Part shown: one piece after another, positions 57,901 through 63,559 of the stretch
Layout: the number at the start of each line of letters is the position of its first letter
Position numbering within the stretch: position 1 is the first letter of the stretch
Source of the DNA: Siphonodentalium dalli
Lineage: Eukaryota > Mollusca > Scaphopoda > Gadilida > Siphonodentaliidae
Reading direction: 5' to 3'
NCBI GenBank assembly: GCA_032622095.1
Contig: CP136069.1
Coordinates: forward strand, 3,954,976 to 4,018,975
DNA length: 64,000 bases
The notes under the pieces: model-generated
Database searches by the model: none
Told to the model about the DNA's origin: nothing
What the model saw: the letters and a program-made list of their open reading frames with translations, nothing else
Made by a program: the position numbers and the translations under genes

Positions 57901-60900
57901 AAACCAATAAATGTAGCTACCGGTATCTTCTGGAAACCAATACAAAAAAAGGTCAGCAGACCACAGTGTCCCAGAAAACGTGGCAAGTCGATGCCACTTT
58001 GTTAAAGAAATTAAAAAAAATGTTGAAATTTTCTTAGTCGAAAAGGGTTAATAACTCTATAAAAAAATAATTTTTCCGTCTTCTATATACATGTTGCACA
58101 TCTCCAATATGTGGGTAACAATACACTGAAGTTTCAAATATCTATGATCAAAACTGTAATAGGAGTTGATTACACCATGAAGGTACCCTCATACAGAAAA
58201 TTAAAAAAAATGTTGAAATTTTCTAAACCGAAAAGGGTTAATAACTCTGTCAAAAAATAATTGTTCCGAAAACTGTAGGAGTTGATTACACCATGAAGGT
58301 ACTCAAAAGTGTGACGGATGGACGGACGGTACGACGAACGAACGGACGTAGCCCGTTTCTATAGTCCCCCAAAAATAAATTTTTCGAAGGACAACTAATC
58401 TCTAACTTGAAAAAGGCCCATAACATTGTTAAAGGCCTGGATGGCCTTCATGGTGGGTATGCTGTTAAAATAGTCACAATCGTCAAGTTCGTATGCTAAG
58501 TTATATCCTACAATGCTTCATAACAAACCTGTGTTAACCCTTTACCCAACAAACCGGCCAAAAACGCCCAAATAAGGCTTCAACAGCCTAAAATATCTTC
58601 GGTCTGTCTCAATAGAACCATACAAATATGGATATCACTGGAACCGGCTCCTTGACCACATTGTGATAGTTACAGTTATGCCCTGTGCCAATACATTCTC
58701 TTATATATGCGAGTCGACCATAGGTCGCCTCGCATATATAAGAGAATGCATTGGCCTAAAAAAAATCTTTTTTTAACACTTTTTACCATTTTTTCTTATA
58801 TTCTTTAACAATTTTATAATTTTTAATGTGTTAAGCCAATGCATTCTCTTATATATGCGAGGCGACCTATGGTCGACTCGCATATATAAGAGAATGCATT
58901 GGCACAGGGCCCTTCTGTTGGGTAAAGGGTTAAAATCATATCCCATGCTTCTTAACGAACCTGTATATAAATCATATCCCAGAACGCTTGTAAATCATCA
59001 CCGTTTACTTCTTTCTCGTCAGCCTTTATTATCTTGAACTCAAAATTATCAACGAGTCCCGAAAACTGTTTGAATCTCTGGGACATCAATAGCTGAGCCT
59101 GACCGATTGTCGTCCTTAACAGACCACTGACTGAAAAGAATGAAAGAAACGGCATGAAAAGAACGATAGAAACAGCATTAATTATGGTGGGTCTTAACTG
59201 ACGACTGACTGAAAAGAATGAAAGAAACGGCATGAAAAGAACGAAAGAAACAGCATTAATTATGGGTGGGTCTTAACTGACCACTGACTGAAAAGAATGA
59301 AAGAAACGTCATGAAAAGAACGAAAGAAACAGCATTAATTATGGGTGGGTCTTAACTGACCACTGACTGAAAAGAATGAAAGAAACGTCATGAAAAGAAC
59401 GAAAGAAACAGCATTTAATTATGGGTGGGTCTTAACTGACCACTGACTGAAAAGAATGAAAGAAACGGCATGAAAAGAACGAAAGAAACGGCATTTAATT
59501 ATGGGTGGGTCTTAACTAACCACTGACTGAAAAGAATGAAAGAAATGGCATTTAATGATGGGTGGGTCTTAACAGGGGCGACATTGAGCGGCATGACCAA
59601 TAACTGAAATAAACTAAAGGTTTGACTTTTGACTGTCACAATGGGACTAAGGATACCCCCCCCCCCCCCCCCAAATTTTTAAAACACTAAGATGTTTCAC
59701 ATGTCAGTAAACATTTAGTTCAAATAATAAAATAATAGATTGCCATTGCAGGTGCACAACCCTAACCCTAATCCTAAACCTATTCACCGAAAAAAGTAGG
59801 CATAAAAGCTCGGACAAAATATATTCATGTTGGAAAATGTTCTAAGTCGAAAAAGGGGAATAACATCACAAAAAAAAAGTCGGACAGATGTCAAAATCGC
59901 AGGTGCACAGGTTCCCATGGTACTAAATATCTGTGCCATATTTTTTAAAATTGAATTAAAAATGTAGAAATAAAAGCTCAGACAAAATTATACATGTTGT
60001 GAAAATGTTCTAAGTCGAAAAAGGGGGGTTAACTCCACCAAAAAAAGTCTGACAGATGTCATAATCACAGGTGCACAGGTTCCCATGGTGGTTGATGTCT
60101 GTGCCAAGTTTCACGGAAAATGATAACAAAAACGACTGAGAAAAACTCCGGACAAATTTGATTCCATGGAGGGACAAGGTCGCCGACCACAGTGTCGCCC
60201 GAAACGGTGGCTAACTCCAAAATTGGCAGTGTTATTGAAATCGGTTAATAATTGTTCGAGTTATTGCGCTTATGACAAACAAACTGGCGAGAAATTGTGA
60301 AACTAAGGTGAATAACTCAGGTAAGAAAAATCAGTCAAAATTGGTTGTCGAACCAACCCATCCAAGATAGTGTGGCAACCAACTCATAATTTTTATTTTA
60401 TTTAAATCTGTTAATATTTGTTCGAGTTATTGCGCTTACGACCGGATCGGATGGACGGCTACAAAGACGGATGGTGCTGATTTCTATAGTCCCCCGAAAT
60501 TTATTTTCGGGGGACAATTAAAGAACTATCAAGCTAGAGTATGTGCTAAAGGGAGCCTCAAGCTACAGTATATATATCCCTATTTAATGATGCAAGTCAT
60601 CAGCTTGAAATTGCGGGATTCGATACAAGTGACAATGCAGAACTCTCAGCTAAAACAGACCCATTTCCTGGTTCAGATCTCCCCCTAAAACAGACCCATT
60701 TCCTGGTTCAGATCTCCCCCTAAAAGACCCATTTCCTGGTTCTGATCTCCCCCTAAAACAGACCCATTTCCTGGTTCAGATCTCCCCCTAAAACAGACCC
60801 ATTTCCTGGTTCAGATCTCCCCCTAAAAGACCCATTTCCTGGTTCAGATCTCCCCCTAAAACAGACCCATTTCCTGGTTCAGATCTCCCCCTAAAAGACC

Positions 60901-61632
60901 CTTTCCTGGTTCTGATCTAGCCCTAAAACAAACCCATTTCCTGGTTCAGATCTCCCCCTAAAACAGACCCATTTCCTGGTTCAGAACTTCAGATCACCCC
61001 CTAAAACAGACCCATTTCCTGGTTCAGATCTTCTCCTAAAACAGACCCATTTCCTGGTTCAGATCTCCCCCTAAAACAGAGTGAGACCCATTTCCTGGTT
61101 CAGATCTCCCCTAAAACAGACCCATTTCCTGGTTCAGATCTCCCCCAATTAATTATTGTAATTGGAAACCATGTTCAAACATATGTTAAAAACATGAAGA
61201 ATTCGTCTAAAATCTTGGTAAAAAATGTGTCACTTGATTGGCTGAATTTTGCACAAAATAAATCACATGCAATCTATTAACTAGCATTTACGGACATCTA
61301 TTCAGGGATACCTACAGCAGGCAACACGAAAAAATAAATATAAAATCACGTACTTGCATGATAAAATATAAAAACTCCTACTTGAATGATAAAATATAAA
61401 AACTCGTACTTGCATGATTTATAAAATACAATATCACGTACTTGCATGATTTTCTTACTTTTTTGGCCTGAGAAATGTATATTGATTTTTTACTACTTAC
61501 TTTCGTCAGTAATGTTGCCAGAACATTGATCGCTGATCTCTGTCCATGTGTCACAATGCTGCTGCAGAATGGCCGATTCAGACACCAGGAGGTTTCGGAA
61601 ATGATTTGCACTCTGCCGAGAAGAATCATCTG
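39779..61632 (-). CDS. DLGAP5/HURP-like gene, 3' part, seven exons
   Basis: Seven minus-strand exons (61632-61501, 59130-58961, 57859-57764, 55093-54910, 50776-50392, 43335-43088, 39951-39779) join with matching phases (1,0,0,1,2,1) into 461 codons plus TGA. The product shows the GKAP-type domain (QQHCDTW; TTIGQAQLLMSQRFKQFSGL; FWDMIYIQVEDVHKKF; LIKLKENNW), then NKVFDAGLFMVVSPVK, matching the HURP motif I know as VFDAGFF.VESPVK, then a KEN box and a basic Ser/Thr-Pro-rich tail. HURP proteins bundle kinetochore microtubules, are Aurora A and Ran/importin targets, and are degraded by APC/C. The N-terminal microtubule-binding part must lie upstream, beyond the window or unrecognised. Three exon borders are buried in tandem arrays. 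Exon choice is my inference from homology and phase; transcripts would confirm it. Confidence 0.87.
39990..40227. mobile_element. piggyBac-like MITE, CCCTTTGAGTGCCAGG ends
   Basis: CCCTTTGAGTGCCAGGGGCC and CCTGGCACTCAAAGGG are inverted; the right flank is TTAA, the left ATAA. Inside are a hairpin module (40110-40180) next to an A-run of about 24 bases and a small palindrome GGGCCGATCTCATCGGCCC. It is 39 bp upstream (intron side) of the terminal exon of the HURP-like gene. Confidence 0.8.
40255..40585. repeat. Degenerate AT-rich tandem repeat, about 35-75 bp
   Basis: Recurring AATATTAATAATAATACC, ACACTATTTTAAATCGCC and TACCCTAA phrases, about seven units with indels. It is followed by gene-free AT-rich intron sequence to about 42980, including a G-run at 41470-41484 and two copies of a CCAA(A/G)ATGGCTGCT segment (41650-41740 and 41810-41890). 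Confidence 0.85.
42980..43069. mobile_element. piggyBac-like foldback MITE of 86 bp
   Basis: TTAACCCACAGGGAGCCTCA, CACAGATGAAAGCATGCACT, GAGTGTCGTCTGCTGCAGTC and TGTGGGGCTCTCTAAAGGGT, then TTAA. Ends are inverted and flanked by TTAA on both sides. It ends 18 bp from the donor of HURP-like exon f. Confidence 0.85.
43088..43335 (-). CDS. HURP-like exon f: C-terminal tail
   Basis: Acceptor CATGAATTTCAG, donor CACA|GTGAGT, 248 bp. It encodes (R)RSVHANKTVRFANDTQEEE, TTNEDVFDLAKYLEPTSV, PRSPVTRSRTRTSLSEKN, IPDDLFMKYLEPSAPESL and CEPASTEQH. KYLEPTSVP and KYLEPSAPE form an internal short repeat of a possible docking motif. MITEs flank it at 18 bp (donor side) and about 52 bp (acceptor side). Confidence 0.82.
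43387..43822. repeat. Cluster of four foldback MITE copies
   Basis: Four copies of a 90-bp element (ATAGCCCATAGAGAGCCCCA, CATAGATTGGAGCAGACGAC, ACTCCATAGTTCATGCTTCC, TGTGTGAGGCTCCCTGTGGG) at about 43387, 43491, 43632 and 43735. They are arranged as two tandem pairs with repeated spacers (TCATAAGTCAATAAGTA; CATTCAAAATAACATA), so a two-element block of about 244 bp was duplicated. Confidence 0.92.
44013..45439. mobile_element. PIF/Harbinger-like non-autonomous element, 1.43 kb
   Basis: The ends GGCCAAAACGAAGAATACCT (then GTGTTTAGGGTAAC) and AGGTATTCTTCCTTTTGGCC (preceded by GTTACCCTAAACTC) are inverted over about 34 bp. TTA occurs on both sides, the 3-bp TWA duplication typical of PIF/Harbinger. 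CGCCCGCCCCT follows the left end and also occurs at about 45376-45388 near the right end. No transposase or Myb-like frame is recognised. It lies in the intron between HURP-like exons e and f. Confidence 0.75.
45497..45668. mobile_element. Partial Tc1/mariner-like MITE
   Basis: TTTAGTCGGAAATATGGCTT, GTTGCCATTCATCGGAA, AACCCATATTTCCGACTAAA, ATTACACATAATTCTGC and GGGCATTACTGT match the interior and right end of 27837-27963. The left end is lost and replaced by an inverted interior copy, as at 38517. Confidence 0.8.
46146..47100. repeat. Right member of an 11-kb-spaced inverted repeat
   Basis: Inverse of 34735-35405, running from GAATGCACTCAGAGAGATGC to ACTGTTGTGCGAGCGCACGT. An extra segment at about 46370-46690 interrupts the match. 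The minus frame 46588-46986 shares VKIRQSYDKN and HQRVYRLLRDLHRL with the other copy, in different states of decay. It is probably a transposon relic in intron 5 of the HURP-like gene. Confidence 0.85.
47470..48851. mobile_element. hAT-like element, 1.38 kb, with 7-bp direct flanks
   Basis: The ends CAGGGTTTCCGCCAGG and CCTGGCGGAAACCCTG are a perfect 16-bp inversion, flanked by TGTAAGA on both sides (47463-47469 and 48852-48858). CAGGG ends are usual for hAT. Inside, a + frame near 48780 reads ATFKCVMCFSNTDSF, a possible zinc-finger fragment, but no transposase core is seen. Non-autonomous or heavily deleted. Confidence 0.82.
49047..50119. mobile_element. hAT-like element, 1.07 kb, with 8-bp target duplication
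   Basis: The ends TAGAGGTGCCAC and GTGGCACCCCTA are inverted with one mismatch; the exact 8-bp duplication TATCGTAC lies at 49039-49046 and 50120-50127. Both ends continue with clustered ATCGATTA/TAATCGAT words in inverse orientation. The interior has no transposase frame. It lies in intron 5 of the HURP-like gene, about 270 bp beyond the donor of exon e. Confidence 0.92.
50218..50346. repeat. Foldback repeat (CATTTGCAGAATGAGGTCCC family)
   Basis: GCAAGTCATTTGCAGAATGA, GGTCCCCAGAGGGTGAATTT and AGTGATGCTAGCC.. are answered by AGCGTCACTAAATTCACCCT, CTGGGGACCTCATTCTGCAA and ATGACAGAC.. GGCTTGC. A long hairpin, 47 bp from the donor of exon e. Related to 53636-53806 and to the half copy at 27295-27372. 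Confidence 0.92.
50392..50776 (-). CDS. HURP-like exon e: KEN box and Ser-Pro-rich region
   Basis: Acceptor TTTTTTACATTGCAG, donor CTCAG|GTAAGC, 385 bp. It encodes GTPTRRLRTSPASNSSPSQ, then EPESDNETAPVDKENLVP, then KPRRSYVPVVPSPLLKDSTP and a basic KVEPRRRSQRQSLVSKK stretch ending KPRRRSLR. KEN (about 50651-50643) is a classical APC/C degron, and several S/T-P sites suit Cdk phosphorylation. No globular domain. A shadow frame on the + strand (50269-50571) has no support. Confidence 0.87.
51441..51832. mobile_element. piggyBac-like MITE with double hairpin (copy B)
   Basis: Intact TTAA flanks at 51437-51440 and 51833-51836. Ends CCCTTTACCCAACA / TGTTGGGTAAAGGG. Interior as in copy A, with nearly identical sequence, which implies recent spread. 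Intron 4 of the HURP-like gene. Confidence 0.92.
51924..52346. repeat. 46-bp minisatellite, about 9 units
   Basis: AGTAGACTTCAATAATTATG, CCTAAAAATTTACCCATTCC and CTACCC, exact 46-bp period with TATAGCCCATT and TACACATT variants. Intronic. Confidence 0.95.
52438..52685. mobile_element. MITE with TTAACCCTT.CATGA ends
   Basis: TTTAACCCTTACATGACATG and CATCATGAAAGGGTTAAC are inverted with TTAA-like flanks. It contains two hairpin-module derivatives (52486-52557 and 52578-52636) with GTCACCCATAGGGAGCC loops, and TTAATGCTGCACCAGCGCAA. It is the fullest copy of the family seen in pieces at 26044, 33290, 38757 and 42205. Confidence 0.82.
52690..53630. other. Intronic stretch without recognised features
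   Basis: AT-rich. At 53539-53595 an 18-bp unit (GAAAACCTGACTATTCGA) is repeated three times. No coding region. Confidence 0.5.
53636..53806. repeat. Foldback repeat with CAAGCCTTGAAATAGGGTGT ends
   Basis: Left arm: CAAGCCTTGAAATAGGGTGT, CTGTCATTTGCAGAATGAGG, GTGAATTTAGTGATGCTA. The right arm is its inverse, ending ACACCCTATTTCAAGGCTTG. A short extra CCTCATTTTGCTGGGGA interrupts the right arm. A strong hairpin of about 75 bp in the intron transcript. Confidence 0.93.
53912..54049. repeat. Near-perfect 138-bp palindrome
   Basis: AACGGCGG..TTCAA.GTGGTCA, GGATTTTGACCGCGA, TCAGCAAACT.CATGAACCCC, then GAA, then the inverse arm GGGGTTCATG, AGTTTGCTGA, TCGCGGTCAAAACC and TGACCAC.TTGAA.CCGCCGTT. Only a few mismatches, so the arms are kept nearly identical. 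Structure suggests a foldback element; no target duplication is evident. Confidence 0.93.
54541..54981 (-). repeat. 75-bp array duplicating exon d end and its donor
   Basis: Exact 75-bp period (54541, 54616, 54691, 54766, 54841, 54916). On the minus strand each unit encodes NKVFDAGLFMVV(S/G)PVK VPSYHCEGK and carries TGTGAAGGTAAGAAT, a strong 5' splice site. Five donors are intact; the outermost unit ends in TATCACTATATTTACA and has lost it. The two innermost units keep SPVK; the four outer ones read GPVK, losing the Ser-Pro site. Confidence 0.96.
54910..55093 (-). CDS. HURP-like exon d: VFDAG motif, with repeated donors
   Basis: Acceptor TTTTCCTTAG, donor TGTGAAG|GTAAGAAT. It encodes KKAEQMAKKPMGKSKFADFR, KQMKKQVDEGSDIKEKPE, NKVFDAGLFMVVSPVK, VPSYHCE. 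The last 25 codons plus donor are tandemly repeated downstream in the same frame, so the exon could end at any of five donors (54910, 54835, 54760, 54685, 54610), adding 25 residues each time. The innermost donor is taken here as the ancestral one; it phases correctly with exon e. Confidence 0.88.
55933..55998. repeat. G-rich 21-bp triplicate
   Basis: GGGGGTGCAGTTACAAGG(A/G) repeated three times. Weakly G4-like on the + strand. The surrounding 55100-56170 has no recognised gene; AT-rich intron. Confidence 0.8.
56178..57161. mobile_element. hAT-like element, 984 bp, with near-perfect 8-bp duplication
   Basis: The ends TAGAGATGGGCGGTA and TACCGCTCATCTCTA are inverted with one or two mismatches. 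Flanks are CAAATCAC and AAAATCAC (7 of 8). Both ends are rich in CGGTA/TACCG words (TCGGTATCGGTAAATT; AATCGGTATTACG). No transposase frame. Intron 3 of the HURP-like gene. Confidence 0.9.
57385..57825 (-). repeat. 61-bp array duplicating exon c end and its donor
   Basis: On the minus strand the unit is TTAAAGAGAACAATTGGGTG, GAAGAAAAAACCGTGAAGAA, GGCTGTGTTTAATAGGGTAA, period 61 (one of 60). It has seven donor copies: the innermost is used for exon c, the outermost reads AATAG|GTAAGAAC, the others AGG|GTAAGT or variants (GGGTAGGT, AGAGTAAGT). Because 61 is not a multiple of three and each unit carries an in-frame TAA right after the donor, longer exons would be truncated. Confidence 0.95.
57764..57859 (-). 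CDS. HURP-like exon c: end of GKAP domain
   Basis: Acceptor TTTTAATCCCAG, donor AATAGG|GTAAGT, exactly 32 codons: VEDVHKKFMNLIKLKENNWV, EEKTVKKAVFNR. It continues FWDM.YIQ from exon b, as in human HURP (QIEDV..KF..L.KLEE..W). The second half of the exon and its donor form the unit of a 61-bp array continuing into the intron. Confidence 0.9.
58000..58400. repeat. Diverged dispersed repeat with GGACGGAC tail
   Basis: TTAAAAAAAATGTTGAAATT, TCGAAAAGGGTTAATAACTC and AAAAAATAATT.TTCCG occur twice (58010 and 58200), followed by GTGACGGATGGACGGACGG and ATAGTCCCCCAAAAATAAAT. A related sequence lies at 59800-60520. This looks like a SINE- or Helitron-like dispersed family; the class is not established. 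Confidence 0.65.
58538..58929. mobile_element. piggyBac-like MITE with double hairpin (copy C)
   Basis: TTAA at 58534-58537 and 58930-58933, ends CCCTTTACCCAACA / TGTTGGGTAAAGGG. Almost the same sequence and orientation as copies A and B. It ends 31 bp from the donor of HURP-like exon b. Confidence 0.92.
58961..59130 (-). CDS. HURP-like exon b: GKAP domain core
   Basis: Acceptor TTCATTCTTTTCAG, donor CAG|GTTCGT. It encodes (I)SGLLRTTIGQAQLLMSQRF, KQFSGLVDNFEFKI, IKADEKEVNGDDLQAFWDMI, YIQ. This is the most conserved part of the family: IGQA.LLM..RFKQF.GLVD and DL..FWDM. The acceptor is the innermost of six near-identical acceptors. The donor lies 31 bp from a piggyBac-like MITE. Confidence 0.92.
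59126..59575 (-). repeat. 78-80-bp array duplicating exon b acceptor
   Basis: On the minus strand each unit contains GCCGTTTCTTTCATTCTTTT then CAG|TCAGTGGTCAGTTAAGAC and CCACC(C)ATAATTAATGCTG. Acceptors lie at exon starts of about 59130, 59208, 59287, 59366, 59446 and 59526. The innermost leads into the conserved coding sequence (TCAGTGGTCTGTTAAGG). The next one out would extend the exon in frame by 26 hydrophobic residues. Confidence 0.95.
59590..60530. repeat. Dispersed repeat with internal duplications
   Basis: Repeated phrases in the same order (AAAGCTC.GACAAAAT, AAAATGTTCTAAGTCGAAAA, AAGTC.GACAGATGTCA, GCACAGGTTCCCATGGT) occur two or three times between 59800 and 60170. The stretch ends with a CGGATGGACGGCTACAAAGA, CTATAGTCCCCCGAAATTTA, TTTCGGGGGAC hairpin. 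It also has a C-run at 59657-59672. Intron 1 of this gene part; class unknown. Confidence 0.65.
60651..61147. repeat. 29-35-bp minisatellite, about 15 units
   Basis: AGACCCATTTCCTGGTTCAG and ATCTCCCCCTAAAAC with alternating 35- and 32-bp units. Intronic. Confidence 0.95.
61346..61455. repeat. Short tandem repeat next to exon a donor
   Basis: TCACGTACTTGCATGAT(A/T), AAAATATAAAAACTC.TACTT; about four units of 27-36 bp. Ends some 46 bp from the donor of HURP-like exon a. Confidence 0.85.
61501..61632 (-). CDS. HURP-like exon a: GKAP domain helix 1
   Basis: Acceptor TATTCATTCAG, exon CA GAT GAT.., donor A|GTAAGTAG after ..ACTGACGAA. It encodes DDSSRQSANHFRNLLVSES, AILQQHCDTWTEISDQ, CSGNITDE. 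This fits the start of the HURP/GKAP domain (FR..L.SE...L..HC..W). A neighbouring frame through the same bases (QQMILLGRVQII) is longer but lacks similarity and does not phase with the next exon. A piggyBac-like MITE starts 55 bp upstream. Confidence 0.85.
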
Positions 61633-61686
61633 CTGAATGAATAATACAAAAATATGAATCTTTCTGCAATTGTGAAATTGTGTTAA

Positions 61687-62124
61687 CCCTTTACCCAACA
61701 GAAGGGCCCTGTGCCAAAGCATTCTCTTATATATGCGAGTTGACCATAGGTCGCCTCGCATATATAAGAGAATGCATTGGCTTAACACATATTAAAAATG
61801 ATAAAATTGTCAAAGAATGTAGAAAAATATTATAAAAAAAGTTAAAAAATGTAAGAACAAATTATAAAATTGTTAAAGAATGTAAGAAAAAATGGTAAAA
61901 AAAAGATTTTTTTTAGGCCAATGCATTCTCTTATATATGCGAGGCGACCTATGGTCGACTCACATATATAAGAGAATGCATTGGCACAGGGCATAACTGT
62001 AACCATCACAATGTGGTCAATGAACCGATTCCAATGATATCCATATTTGTATGGTGTTATTGAGACAGACCTAAGATATTTTAGGCTGTTGAAGCTTTAT
62101 TTGGCCGTTTTGTTGGGTAAAGTG
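61687..62124. mobile_element. piggyBac-like MITE with double hairpin (copy D, inverted)
   Basis: TTAA at 61683-61686 and 62125-62128. Same family as A-C but inserted in the other orientation, with a longer AT-rich spacer between the hairpins made of duplicated AAATTGTTAAAGAATGTA-type sequence. It starts 55 bp upstream of the exon a acceptor. Confidence 0.9.
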
Positions 62125-62639
62125 TTAAACGGACATGGCTCGTTCGAACCTCCAAATTTTGTCTACATAATTTGAACCGACAGATATGATAGGTCGATAA
62201 ATACCCGAAATATCGATATGCCGGCTTCATATGCTTTGAAAAACACTTGCCAAAGTCACAGCCAATTTCCAGCCATTTTCAATTTTTCGCCCGAAATCAG
62301 ACAAACATTCTTTATTGCTACCATATCAGGAATAGAATAGCACGAAACACCCTTTTCTGTTGCATGTCATGCAAATGGCTGTTTTTTGTTTGGGACGTGG
62401 TCATTTTCCAGCCTTTCCATGCAGTTTGGAACTTGTAGTATGTTAAATTTGTGAGTCGATTAGAAAAGAAAAGTCGTGTTTTCAACAACAATGCCAGAGT
62501 TGAGCATTAATCAGTCACTGGAAATTTAAATTACGCATTGTGTTGCTTGCATGGTTTTAGTTCATTAACTTAGGTCAAAGAAACACAATCTGTTTCAATA
62601 TGCTTTCTGTACGAAGCTTCAATGTTCATAATTCTTGTC

Positions 62640-63554
62640 CAGGGTACCCACACATTTTTCAAAATCAAATTCAAGGACTATTTAAGCACTTTTCAAGGAC
62701 CACATACATGTACTTGATTTTCAAGGACTTCTAACTTGTTCATATACACTTACCAAAAGTTCACAACAAGCAACAAGCCTCCTCTCATATTGAAATACCT
62801 CTCTGATGCACACAATTTTATAACAAATGTTAATGTCTAATGTTGAAGCATGTCTTTGAAGAACAGGAACATGCTTTGTGCTCTTTTCATTGTCCTTCTT
62901 AAGGAATAAATCAAGCGAGTTGCCCATATTTGAAAGTTTGTTGTGCTTATCACTTTTCGAATGTGATTTAAATGCACTCTCTCCCATTCCGCCGATGTCA
63001 AATTCCTTCCGACAAACATTGCATAAAGCTTTACTTTTATTTTATTTTACCGACGAATGCCACGCATAAGTCTTTACCCAGCAGGGATTAAAAACACATC
63101 GGCCGGAAGGCATGATTGATAACTTTTCAAACTATTAACTATTCGTAAACAATTTCCTCCTGAATAAACAAAGAACTGACTCTGCAGAAAACAAGCGCGC
63201 ATGCGGTTGACACAAGACGCAAGAGCGATGACGTACTACACATAAATCTATTATAAAGCGTTGACGTCAGGTGATTCCTGGAATTTCCCGCTTGAGTTAA
63301 TAATAGAGGTGAGGATATCTCACTGTGAGAATTTTGTTAGCGTTCTGATTGCGTTGTCCGTTGTCATCGTAAGATGACTTCGGGAAGCATTTGTGCACCT
63401 AATTTCATTAATAAGATCGTAAATGGGCCAAATTCAAGTACTTATCAAGGGTGGTAGTGAGAAATCAAGTACTTTTCAAGGAACAAACTGAATTTAAGCA
63501 CTTTTCAAGGAAGGGGTCGAAATTCAAGGACTTTTCATTTGCGTATGAACCCTG
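62640..63554. mobile_element. hAT-like element relic with zinc-finger exon
   Basis: The ends CAGGGTACCCACACA and CGTATGAACCCTG are roughly inverted (CAGGGT..), and both ends carry repeated AATTCAAGGACTTTTCAAGG-type words (inverse on the two sides). Flanks share only TTGTC, so the target duplication is not proven. A minus-strand zinc-finger coding stretch lies inside. Confidence 0.55.
62721..63029 (-). pseudogene. Zinc-finger fragment of a transposon-derived protein
   Basis: The minus frame reads KALCNVCRKEFDIGGMGESA, FKSHSKSDKHNKLSN, MGNSLDLFLKKDNEKSTKH. C-x2-C and H-x5-H spacing with F.I..MG..A..SH.KS.KH is the BED/C2H2-like finger that I know from hAT-related proteins in invertebrate genomes. 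The finger spans about 63023-62943. Downstream the frame runs into unrelated sequence, with no dimerisation domain. Likely a remnant, or the first exon of a longer gene. Confidence 0.6.
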
Positions 63555-63559
63555 TTGTC

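Noticed and set aside
61378-61788. 136-codon minus frame over exon a
   Set aside because: Its first third is translated MITE hairpin, the middle overlaps the true exon in another frame; only the other frame phases with exon b and matches the family.
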